A stretch of DNA of 64,000 nt from Gibbula magus (Eukaryota; Mollusca; Gastropoda; Trochida; Trochidae), in contig OW388296.1 of assembly GCA_936450465.1 (NCBI GenBank), positions 17,278,526-17,342,525 on the forward strand. The letters are read 5' to 3'. A model generated the notes under the pieces. That model had not been told where the DNA came from and did not search any database. It was given only the letters and a program-made list of their open reading frames with translations. Positions 34,101-44,542 of the stretch are shown here, piece by piece. The translations under genes were made by a program, and so were the position numbers. The first letter of the stretch is position 1, and each line of letters begins with the position of its first letter.

Positions 34101-34982
34101 AACTTTGTTTTGATATACAACTTCGACGTGCATCTAATGTCGTTGTCAAGTTTTGATGTTTCAGGCGATATTTTTTATCAATAAAAGTAAACGATAACTA
34201 CTTCATGTTCGAGTATTATTTCCACTTTCTCTTCGTCGATTTACAGATTAAAATGTAAATTGGTTGTTTTCTTGTATGATCCAGCAGCACTGAACGAGTA
34301 AAGGTGTTTTATAGATGGTCTACACCATGCTGTAATATATACACGTATACCTAAATGAAAATGCATTCCCGGATTCATGGCCTCGTTAGTTGATAAACCA
34401 CACACACGGGTTAGTTAAGTTTGAGAACAAAATTAACCAAATAAAGCGTCCATAAAATATTCCATATATCGCCTGATTTAGTTTATCATCACAAAAGCAA
34501 CTCATCAGCATGTGTCATTATTGCATGGTGCGATAATAGTAAGACAATGGCTTTTGCATGATTTATAATCTAAGATAGTGATCACTTAAATTCAAGGTAA
34601 AAAACTCCATTAATAGTTAGACAAACAGGGCCTGATATATCTAAATAGTAATACATGTAAGGAGTAGGGCAGTAGGGAGGGGGCTAGTCTAACATTTAGC
34701 CTCTGAAATGAATTATTTCATAAAATTTTAAAAATTTTGAAAATAAAATAAAATAAAAAGGAGCCTCTGAGATGTGTTCATTTTCATTTTCTGAGCTTAG
34801 AGTCTTGTTGTAGACTTGCCTAGGCGCTTAAAAATTTAAGGGGTCTGGATGACAGACTAGGAGGGGGCTTGCTACACCCCCATCCGACCCTCCTCCAGTA
34901 CCTTTTTACCCTCACCTATCCCCCAGCCCTATGTCAAACAGTATCCAACTAGAAGAGCGTTTGCGGGACACCGCAAAAGCAG
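31131..34982. other. Intergenic, with local duplications
   Basis: No gene was recognised. Near 32006-32140 and 32175-32295 a block is duplicated in tandem (acttggaatgg, agttttctttt, aggaacct.acacc, taacccca.tgatg). A minisatellite-like set of units at 33315-33440 repeats tctgc...gtagaatcttatttctg. The clause at 34690-34810 (aaggagcctctgag, gacttgcctag) belongs to the relic family also seen at 36605 and 46330. Confidence 0.5.
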
Positions 34983-36524
34983 AGCAGCTCCGAAACTTTG
35001 GGTCTCGCCTTTCCCTGTTCCGCCTTCTCCTCAGCATAAATAAAATGGGATTTTTTTTGGACAAAATGTTTTTCATTATTCAAGTTATTCTAACAAGTTG
35101 AATCATCACTGGGGTCACTTTTCACAACTTTGTTCTTAAAACCTATTTCTGATTTCAAAATTGGATCAAAAGATTAACATGGCCTTAACCAATATCTCAT
35201 GACCTTGAACTTTGACCTTCAAGGTCACACCATCAATGATTACTTTTCATTGTGTATAACAATCATGCAATGACTCAAAAATTTTCATTGTTAACATAAG
35301 GCATAGTTGTGACCTTGCTGTGACCTTGACCTTTGACAGATTTTAGCAAAAACGTTTTCAAATCTTGGTCTTTCTCCATAGTTGATATATACCAAGTTAG
35401 GGCCTGATAGCACAGAAGTTGTTGAAGTTATCGTGTTTACAAGGATTTTTGTAGTGATTTCAGAACTCATGACCTTGACCTTTGACCTTGAATGTGAGCA
35501 TGTCAAAATATTTCCCCAGGTGTACAAGAAAGAAGCTATATATATGAGGTGTTGATACCTTCATGGAAAAAAGTTATTAAGTGATTTCAAAATTGGTGAC
35601 CTTGACCCTATCTCGTGACCTTGACCTTTAAAATTCAAGGTCACACAATCAGTGATCACTTTTCATTGTGTATAACAATCATTTAATGATTTAAAGTGTT
35701 AATAGTAGAAATAAGACATTTTCGCAAAAGCATGCTTAAGTCGTGCCCTCGCTGTGACCTTGACCTTTGACAGATGTTAGCGAAAACCTTTTCAAATCTT
35801 GGCCTTTCTCCATAGTTGATATACACCAAATAAGAGCCTGATAGTACAAATATTTTTCAAGTTATCGTGTTTACAAGGATTTTTTTAGCGATTTCAGAAC
35901 TCATGACCTTGACCTTTGACCTTGAATATGAACATGTCAAAATCATTCACCAGGTTTATAAGAAAGAAGCTATGTATATGAGGTGTTAATACCTTCTTTG
36001 GAAAAGGTTATTTAGTGATTTCAGAACTGGTGACCTTGACCATATTTCGTGACCTTGACCTTTTAAATTCAAGGTCACACAATCAGTGATCACTTTTAAT
36101 TGTGTATAACAATCATTTAATGATTTAAAGTGTTAATAGTTGAAATAAGACATCTTCGCAAAAGCATGCTTAAGTCGTGCCCTCGCTGTGACCTTGACCT
36201 TTGACGGATGTTAGCGAAAACCTTTTCAAATCTTGGCCTTTCTCCATAGTTGATGTACACCAAATAAGAGCCTGATAGTACAAATATTTTTCAAGTTATC
36301 GTGTTTACAAGGATTTTTTTAGCGATTTCAGAACTCGTGACCTTGACCTTTGACCTTGAATATGAACATGTCAAAAAAATTCCCCAGGGGCATAAGTAAG
36401 AAGTTATGTATATGAGTTCTCAAAACCTTCTAGGAAAAAAGTTATAGCGAATACAAAACGCGCGTGCGGCGGCGGCGGAAACTGCGCAAAAACTGATAGC
36501 AGCTCCGACTTAGTCGGAGCTGCT
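34983..36524. mobile_element. 1.5 kb element with AGCAGCTCCGA ends and three 434-bp units
   Basis: AGCAGCTCCGA at 34983-34993 is mirrored by TCGGAGCTGCT ending at 36524. The right end is itself a hairpin (agcagctccgact / tagtcggagctgct). The interior is three tandem units with an exact 434-bp spacing (marker gctgtgaccttgacctttga at 35317, 35751 and 36185). Each unit has the clauses tttctccatagttgat, gttatcgtgtttacaaggat and tgaccttgacctttgacctt. There is no open frame. A GC-rich gcgcgtgcggcggcggcgg run precedes the right end. Confidence 0.8.
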
Positions 36525-36604
36525 AATTACAATAACCAGTCATTCAGTGGTTGTGCAATTCTATGCAGTAGACCAAGCCCACCCTGGAGCAGCAAAGTAG
36601 TTTA

Positions 36605-36735
36605 ACACTTAGACTCTGAAAAAAAATATGTTTATATCTGAAACAAAATATTGAAAAAAATATTGAAAAGGAGACTTCTAAAATTCCATTTTGTTCAGCC
36701 TCCTTTTTAATATTTAATAAAATGGTGATACTTTT
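36605..36735. repeat. Relic repeat with inverted AAAAGGAGACTT motifs
   Basis: cttagactctgaaa is followed by aatattgaaaaggagactt and then, inverted, gcctcctttttaatatt. The same order occurs at 20519-20640 and 46330-46440. It is an old short inverted-repeat family. Confidence 0.5.
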
Positions 36736-37251
36736 GTTGGGTAAAAATAAAACAAGCAACATTTTGTATGAAATAGATTTATTGGTTTTGGTGTATGAGT
36801 GAAGCTTCCACACTTACAAAAATAACAATATTTTTAGACAGGTCGTCAAGCACCTCACCAAATGTAGTTAAAACAAACAGGTACCTATAGAAACTTACAC
36901 AAACAAACAAACAGTTCCCTAGAGATACAACATCAGCTGTATAAAACAAATAAATGTGACAATGTGAAGAAATGGTTGGCTTTGCAAGGTAGAACAAAGT
37001 GGATACATGCGAATGACTGACAACAAACACACATACCTTATAATCAATAAAAGATAAACTCTACTTTAATTGTCAAATCATGTTGAAGGATCCCACAAGG
37101 TTGACACTCAAAGCAAATAGAGGAAACTAAATAGATGTAACACCATCTTAATTTAATGAGCTAATCATTTGGTATCAAACGAGCTAAAGCAAGTTGGATA
37201 CCAAATATTTCACAGGTTTAATAACATGCTATAATATGAATGGCAGTTTAA

Positions 37252-37605
37252 AGGGGCAGTAGCACGTTTTTTTGCTCAAATAAGTCGATGAAATGTATTT
37301 GAAAAATAATGTCACCAATAGTAAAACATCCTTCTCTCTTCGGAAAATCAAGTTAAAAATGAGTGTACATAGAGCGGTAAAGCCATGGGAGCTGTTTTTT
37401 TGTAATTCGAAATAATAAAATGTGTTCACAGTAAAATGGCTGCCATGAAAAAAATGCTTTATATGCAACACCGTTATTACCACTACGGATAATTGGTTTG
37501 TGTAATGAGATGTTTTACCTACTAAAGTATGTAAATGACATAAAATATCATTATAAATGGGACATTTGAAAAAATATATTTTGCAAAAAATGTGCTACAG
37601 CCCCT
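37252..37605 (+). mobile_element. TTAA-flanked MITE, family A copy 2
   Basis: AGGGGCAGTAGCACG on the left, complement of AGGGGCTGTAGCACA on the right, with TTAA left and TTTA right. The body is collinear with the copies at 5828 and 51132 in the same orientation. 354 bp. Confidence 0.85.
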
Positions 37606-37629
37606 TTTATATTCTGTTTATTAAGTAAT

Positions 37630-37732
37630 GGAGAATGCATGAGGAGCTGTGGATTCGTTAAAAATAATCAAAGAGCCCCGAAGGGTCAAGTTGATTATTT
37701 TTAACGAATCCACTGCTCCGAATGCATTCTCC
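37630..37732. repeat. 42-bp-arm palindrome
   Basis: ggagaatgcat..ggagctgt plus ggattcgttaaaaataatcaa is mirrored by ttgattatttttaacgaatcc plus a complementary end ending gaatgcattctcc. About 39 of 42 positions pair around a 19-nt loop (agagccccgaagggtcaag). Confidence 0.9.
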
Positions 37733-38022
37733 ATCTTAATCCATGTATGACTTCACGAAACATGCATATGTGATTATTTTAGATTTGAAACAATAAATTT
37801 CAATTATGGAATACCAAAATCAATTATTCTGCAAAATTTCGGTGCTCATTCATCGAATATGGTACAAGTAGCTGCGGCCCTCATGAAATGGATTCTTCCA
37901 CGCACGTGCAGCGCAAAACTTCCACGCGAAGCGAAGTGATTGACAGCTGAAACTCTGCCTTTCCATGCCTTGAATAGAACGTTGGATTCTTACTGACAAA
38001 CAATCCTAAGGTTTCTAACAGC

Positions 38023-38100
38023 GTCTTGTGGCCTAATGGTTAGAAGCGCTGACTACCAAGCGAAGGGTTGCATGTTCGAATCCAGGTTCATGCATTACAA
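38023..38100 (+). mobile_element. tRNA-like SINE head
   Basis: TGGCCTAATGG at 38029-38039 matches a pol III A box, and GTTCGAATCC at 38074-38083 matches a B box; the 34-nt gap is usual. The anticodon stem cannot be paired properly (loop would be ctaccaa), and the acceptor stem fails, so it is not a functional tRNA. It reads best as the 5' part of a tRNA-derived SINE. The 3' limit was not found. Confidence 0.55.
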
Positions 38101-40149
38101 AAATTAACTTGTCTAGTTGAGAGATCCTATTCATGTACACTAAGACAAAATACATCAGTCTCGAAAAATTACTGAAAATGTCTAAACCTAACACCCCTCC
38201 TGACTGGGACAGTCAATGAACAGTTGATTATGATAACACCATAGAGTGACGTCATGACCATGGATTAATCGCCAATATCAATCAAACACTGTCCAGAATC
38301 TAAGATTTCCATGAGTTTGGTATCATCATGTATTTCATAACATTGTGTCACAACTGCAGTGATATCATGCTACAGCAGTACTACAGTAACTTAATATTGC
38401 AGTGTAAATATTACATTGCAGTATCTACCAAGGGTGAGTAATAAACTAGTAAACACGTGTCACCCTGGAGAAGAACCTTGTTAATAAGGCCTAAGGCCTA
38501 GTTGCTCCCAATTGCTTTCTTCATTATTTTTCAATGGTGAAATAATTAATGTACTTCTACATTAACATCAATGTCAACCAAATCATTTCCTCCTATTACA
38601 TGTCAGTAAATATATCTATCTGCACAGCAAGCACCACACCAGGTAGTACGATATGGGGATTGATGAAGCTATAGACTGCTATTACCAACAGGTTCAAATT
38701 ACCGGTACATATATAATCAGTATCAACTAAAGAGCTTTAAACGTCACAACGAGGTTACAAATGCATTTTTTGAAAAGTTTTGAATGAAGAAAAATTCTTA
38801 CACATACAAAAATATACATGTTTTTATATCAAGTTATGGATAAATAAATTCTTTAGTATTATTTTTTTTTTTATCAAAATAAATGTTTAGTGCAGGTGAA
38901 AAATAAGAAGCTTTATATTTTATAAAATAAATTTACTGAGGCACACATAAATTGAGCATTTGACATTTGACAAGGCTTGACAATTTCTAGTTCTATGACT
39001 GTTTTCATTCTCTACCTACAGACACTACTAAAATCATTCCATATAAACCTCAGAAATATTTGTATCATTTTAACGTTATTCTCTTCTCAGGTAAACCTCA
39101 TTTCAAGGCCATACAGAAATTATATCCCTTGGACATTCTATAAAATATACCTGGGGCAGTCTATCTATAGTCACGTTTCCTCCACCTCAATATAACGATA
39201 GTAAGGGAGACATGCTCTTTATAGTGCGTGGGATGCACAAGCAAAAGTTTAACAGTCCCCAGCTGCATTTTTGCGAAACTTTCTTCAGTGTTCACGTTCC
39301 ATCAGCATGGCTATGTCATTTCATAGGAAATATATTTCATGAATTATAACCAATTTTGATAAATTTGACATCTTTTCCTTCACTTTATATGACAGATATA
39401 ACACTCTCTCTGTTTTGGGTAAAAATTTAAACAAATGGGGTCAGGAGAACCCGCGACCCGAAGGTCAATTAGCAATCTGACTGACTTCTACATGTAAATG
39501 CACTTCTATGCACATCACACAGATGAAGAAACTTTAGTCTTGAGACAATGATACTGATTGTACAACTAACTGATTTATACCAGGATTTATATGAGGAATA
39601 TCTACTGCTGGTCAAGGAAATGCAGAGTTTGTAACAGAGGCAACATGGGAAGAAATGACTTAAGTTACTTATTGAAGAAGATTTCATAATGAAATGACAT
39701 TGTAACTGACTTGACCTACAAAATATTTAAAACATTTCATAAATGCAAAATTGATTATCAATGAATAAAGTTAAAACTAAATAAAGTTTGACAACATAAT
39801 AATTTTACACAGTACAAAGTGAATCAACATATTGATCAACAAATACAAAACCAATTCGACAACATTGTAAATGCAAGCTGCCAATAAACTCAAAACAAAT
39901 TTAAAAAAAAAAGAAATCAATAAAACATTGCACTTTAAAAATGTGATTATCAAAAAACAAGAAACATGTTCACACAACATAATGAACTTTTCCCAAAATT
40001 GTTGACAAAAATATGATCATAAGTTTCCTTTCTCCCCAAATTCAGTAAAGTATATATCTGTTACAAAAATAAAGCCATTGCTCTGGAGCTTATCAGGCTA
40101 TCAGGCTTTAAACAATAAAGTAAATAAGCTTAAAAAAGTATAGGTCTTT
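38101..40149. other. Intergenic, nothing coding recognised
   Basis: The segment 38370-38450 (aatattgcagtgtaaatatt acattgcagtatc then gggtgagtaataaac) resembles 54905-54970, so a shared relic repeat is present. Otherwise it is AT-rich filler. Confidence 0.45.
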
Positions 40150-40320
40150 AAATCGTGGCCCCTTTGACCCGATAGGGTCACCAAATCTACAATTTTGAAT
40201 CCCCATGGCCAAGGAGTCTGTACACAGCATTTCAGCTTTCTAGAGTTACTGGTTCTGGAGAAGAAGTCGAAAAAGCAAAATGTTTACGGATGGACGGTGC
40301 GTCAGGCCTGATGAGCTAAA
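40150..40320 (-). repeat. Single inverted unit of the 145-bp/TCAGGCCTGA repeat
   Basis: In reverse complement it reads catcaggcctgacgcaccgt, then gtaaacattttgctttttcgact, ttcttctccagaacc, agctgaaatgctgtgtacag, ccttggccatggggattc, aaattgtagattt and a gaccct..gggtca clause. That joins the TCAGGCCTGA head seen at 1545 and 57737 with one body unit of the 4330-5010 array. It shows the architecture of the single-copy form. Confidence 0.8.
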
Positions 40321-41385
40321 GATCCAATATGCATTGTACACTTTACACTCTTGATCTGTTATCACTGAAAATATTGTTACATTCAGATTTCCGATTAATG
40401 TAAACAGTAAAATAATTAGCTTTGAATAGTGATCTATAGGGACATTGATATCACGTCAAATATTTCTTTAACGTTTGACTTAAAAACATTTTTTTACCTT
40501 AACATTTTCCCTAAGAAGAAATGACAATGGAGATTTTAAACACTGATGACTCCGAAGAGAGATTGAGCATGAGGAGACAACCTGTATGAGGAGTACAAAA
40601 ACTTTGCCCTATACAATAGGTCTTCAGGAAATATAAAAGTTTTTAGAAATTGGAAAGATAATTTTTAAGAAAAGCAAATTTAAGCAAAGGGATTGGAAGT
40701 GGTCTATCTAGACTGGCATATTTGCGCAGTATAGACCCTAGTCAATGTCACAAACAACTTCCTTACTAGTCTATGTTAAAACAAGCTGTACTTGCATCCC
40801 ATGAATCATCAATCATTCCATCTGAGGAGTTACTGATTACTGTAGCGTATAGATCGTAACTCATTCGTCACCTGACATTCCACCTGAGGAAGAACTGATT
40901 ATTCAGCCGACCTTTGGCTGACTGATGAAATGAGGGACAGGAAGTAAACTTTCAATCCATCAATGGCGCTTTTTCTTGAATGTTAGTCTTACTTTAGTCT
41001 ACATTTATGTGAAATGTCTACCTGACTTCCCGACCTTATTTGTTAACCACCTTCTGCATAAAAAATACACACAAAACGCACACATATATGTCATGTTGAG
41101 GTCACGGTCACATTGGAAACAATTCACTTTTCAATCAAATTCCAGAAGAACAGCTGAATCATCCCAATGACATAGATAGCAAGAGCCAAGCCACCGATAT
41201 TATGATTGGTCGAAATTCGCGCATGAGCGACACAGAACAGGTGAACAATTCCTCACATGTAATGATGGACTTATGGGGTGTAATATTAAGTCAGCCTAAC
41301 TAGAATGTATCTATGTGGGCTTCAAACTTCCACCTACTGGAATATAAATTTTGAGTCAACTTCATTGGAAAGTATAACTCACCGC
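40321..41385. other. Intergenic, nothing recognised
   Basis: No exon, repeat boundary or RNA gene was seen. The ORF at 40976-41170 has no recognisable content. Confidence 0.35.
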
Positions 41386-41389
41386 ATCG

Positions 41390-41515
41390 CTCTATCAACA
41401 GACTTGCTACATTTCGGCATCTTGTCTGTGCCAGAGATTTCTGATTGCACTACCAGGTCCAGGTGCTGCATGCTGCTATGCTGGCACAGAAAAGGTGACG
41501 AAATGTAGCAAGGCT
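41390..41515. mobile_element. Palindromic MITE, family C copy 1
   Basis: cttgctacatttcggcatctt...tctgtgccag is mirrored by ctggcacagaaaaggtgacg followed by aaatgtagcaagg. A related copy with the same layout (agccttgctgca ... gacgaaatatagcaaggctt) is at 63852-63955. Confidence 0.7.
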
Positions 41516-43514
41516 TAAATGAGCCAGTGACAGAGACTGGTGCGAGTGATGTCTTGCAGAGTGAGGTGATTCTGATTGGGTGGTTCAATAACTTGGATCA
41601 TAATGTCATGGGACACCAATGTGAATAATCTATTTAGCAGTTGTCCAAAAGAGACACTGGCAATATTGCATTAGAAAGTGCCAATGATTAAATACTTGAC
41701 ATCCTTATCAAAGCAAAGGCTATAATCCCAGGAAACTAAAAACACCCAAGAGTTTCACACATGTTTCACACACTAGTAATGAATGTGACAACCGCTCTAA
41801 GTGATACAAAACAGACCATCTATTTTCAGCAGATCCTCCATCATTTTGTCAGCAAATTACACCTAAGAAACGTAATATATTTGGGTTTTTAAAACCAAGC
41901 ACTGTACTGGCAAGGACTCTGATACAAGCACCTGTGCAGGTAATAACAGAATATGTACCTAATCTCAGACTCAAACTAGAACAAATTATGTCCTGTAATA
42001 GAAATATGGAAATACGGTCTGGTTCATGATGAAATATCGAGACTCTCACCTTAACAGTGTCAGTACATCTCAATCAAACAACACCATTTGACTTTATGTG
42101 ATTCCAATAACACACTTAATGTACATTTAACATGTTCAGTGCACATATAGCAAACCAATTATGTACATATTGCAAAATCACAAATGACAGAAGCCAGGTC
42201 AACACATACTTCATCTACTGAAAACTTGGAGCCGAACATTACTGAATGTCTAATTTACAGGATCAGAATTGGTATCACCATGGAAACCCTGACTATTCAG
42301 GGAGCTGAAGGTGTTTTTTTGTGGAAATGGAATCCAATAGAATAATATTGTACCAGCAAAAAGTCAAAATATATGGGAATATCCTCTTGAAATCATTCCA
42401 CGTAAAACACCCACGTCCTACTGTTCCTTTATCCCTTGACCTGAGGCTTTGAATTTGCCTTCTCGTTAAACGGTCTCACATCTCTGGAATAAATGTTTCA
42501 CTGGAAACTGGCCATAAACATTGATGCTTCCTAGAATGGTAAATGTTTCAAATTTGACTTCGTTCAAATGGTTTAATATCATGGTCAACTAAATTTACAC
42601 ATAACCATTTTTTCCTCTCCTAATTAACCTCCTTCATGCTGAAGGCCACTCAATCTCCATTATGCAATTCTCCAGATGAACTGAAGTGCATGTTTTTGCA
42701 TCCTTTACAAAAGACAGTATTGTGACATCTCATGTTTAATCAGTAGTTTCAATAGATAAAGTCCTTTCCAACATATACTGTGAACAATGATAGCAAGATG
42801 TCACACTGTCATTTTGGAAACTCACAACATTTCCTTGACATTTATAAATTCTCTGAGAACAACCATGAAATGACGAACGCCATGATGCAACAATGTGAAC
42901 ATCTTATCTAAGATCACGCCATTGACTTAGATTTCTAGTTCTGTAAAACCATAGTCTGAAAATTCACACCAAAAAGCTGTCTTCACAACTTATTACCTAT
43001 CCACAATCTTACTTTTGCTGGGGATATTTTCATTCAATTCCCCTTTGTGCCGCAGTCATTAATTAGCACAGTACCTTGGAAATATACACAAAACCTCCAA
43101 TCTGCATCTCATTAACATAATCTCCATCCACTGAATAACTAGTAGCAATGTATGTACAGTGTCTCTGTAAATGATGTCATCTTTCCACATCCTCCCAGTC
43201 ACATACACGGTAATCTTGTGTATGGTTAATAACATATCATGTTTACATGGAAATTATCGCTGTCTTCGCTACGAAACTTTGCCTCAACAATCATTTCCGC
43301 AGTTTCCAATACAATCATTTCCCTTTATAATGTTCAGAGAAAAAGACCACGCTGTGTGAACAATTTCATTGCAAGTGCTCATCTTCTGAAAAGTTTTTTT
43401 CCAAAAATATCACCTTTCAAAATACATCTCATCCGTTTCAGTCCACCAGCGTGCAAGTGACATACATGTGCGGGAACAACACGTGCAAGTGATATGTATA
43501 TACGTACATGTGAG
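41516..43514. other. Intergenic and 3' flank of TMEM121-like copy 2
   Basis: Nothing coding was recognised. It should contain the 3' UTR of the minus-strand gene that stops at 43515. No poly(A) site was chosen. Confidence 0.4.
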
Positions 43515-44480
43515 TTAAGTATGAATACTTTCATTGTACACAATGTCATCTTTTAACATTATCTCATTCATCCCAGATTTTTTCACTCCATCGACTGTGT
43601 CCATCTCCCCTGTGTGCATTCTGCGGAATCTTCCCTTGTTGTAGAAGTCGTAGATGATGAGAGAGATGACGAGGAAGTTCTTCATGATGAATGTCGACAC
43701 GTCCTGGTCCAGCCGGTGCCACAACACGAGCCGTAATGTGAACAGAGGTGCATTTATTACAAACAGAAGAAGCATCTTGTGAATTGTTTCCAGAGTTTCC
43801 GGCAAGATCTTGTGTCCAAAATGGATGCGACTGAGAGCCATGAGAGGAATTGTGGGTATGACGAGATTCATACAAGCGATAACAATAACCCCCCAGTCTA
43901 GACCGGGCAGGACATCGAGTTCTTCGATATTCTTCTTTTCAAAAAACACATCTAGAATATCGACGGAGTCCAAGATGTCAAACACGACTGTCTGTGTTAA
44001 GAGGTCGATCAATCTCATCCGTTCACTTTCCGGTGGCGCGTCATGATGGGCCAACAACAGTAACACAAACACAATGGCTGAAAATGCAATATTCACTTTG
44101 AGAGTGTTCGGTCCGAAGAAATCTTCCTCCTTCAACTTCCAGGCAAAGTTTTTGAAAATTATCGCCACTCTTATCGCCAGCATTACTGAATATATGAACC
44201 AGGCCAGGTAAGCCAGAGGCAGACTGCCAGCTTGCACCGGTGCCTGCGCGTTTGACGTGCTACGGACGAGGTGAAGGTGTCGGTACGAGATGAGGAACGC
44301 CATGATGAAGATGAAGATGAGAGCAACATCACCAGCGATCCATGCGTACCAGTAACTGTTGTTGTAGGCGACGAGGTAATAGTTGATGATCGCTCCCTGG
44401 ATAATCACCAGAATGAGCGTAATGACACGTGTTGGAATCATGTAACATGCATCACACCGTTTGTACGGAATGGCATCCAT
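43515..44480 (-). CDS. TMEM121-family membrane protein, 321 aa (copy 2)
   Basis: Intronless coding exon on the minus strand, Met at 44480. It begins MDAIPYKRCDACYMIPTRV and has helices near residues 17-37, 43-66, 89-111, 130-147, 209-229, 240-262 and 266-286. It shares with copy 1 the QGAI..YYL segment, DFFGPNTLK, the AHHDAP..SERMR clause, TVVFDILDSVDILDVFF, NLVIPTIPLMALS and the KNFLVISLIIYDFY helix. The best vertebrate match in layout is TMEM121. An atttcag acceptor at 44536-44542 lies 55 bp upstream of the ATG, so the 5' UTR is probably spliced. The tail is shorter than in copy 1 and lacks its Asn/Ser-rich stretch. Convergent with copy 1, 13 kb away, which suggests an inverted duplication. 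The cellular role is not known. Confidence 0.85.
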   Translation of the reverse strand: MDAIPYKRCDACYMIPTRVITLILVIIQGAIINYYLVAYNNSYWYAWIAGDVALIFIFIMAFLISYRHLHLVRSTSNAQAPVQAGSLPLAYLAWFIYSVMLAIRVAIIFKNFAWKLKEEDFFGPNTLKVNIAFSAIVFVLLLLAHHDAPPESERMRLIDLLTQTVVFDILDSVDILDVFFEKKNIEELDVLPGLDWGVIVIACMNLVIPTIPLMALSRIHFGHKILPETLETIHKMLLLFVINAPLFTLRLVLWHRLDQDVSTFIMKNFLVISLIIYDFYNKGRFRRMHTGEMDTVDGVKKSGMNEIMLKDDIVYNESIHT

Positions 44481-44534
44481 GTTTGATTTTTAATGTCCTT
44501 GATTTTCACCTCTTGCTTTGCTTGTCCATTTTAT

Positions 44535-44542
44535 CCTGAAAT
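44535..44542 (-). promoter_or_regulatory. Splice acceptor of the 5' UTR intron, TMEM121-like copy 2
   Basis: The minus strand reads ttgttatttcag then gataaaatgg, a good 3' splice site 55 bp before the start codon. The matching donor upstream was not identified. Confidence 0.5.

Noticed and set aside
35291..35527. Minus-strand ORF of 78 codons
   Set aside because: It lies wholly within the 434-bp tandem repeat.
38023..38095. Functional tRNA gene
   Set aside because: A and B boxes are good, but acceptor and anticodon stems do not pair, so it is better read as a SINE head.
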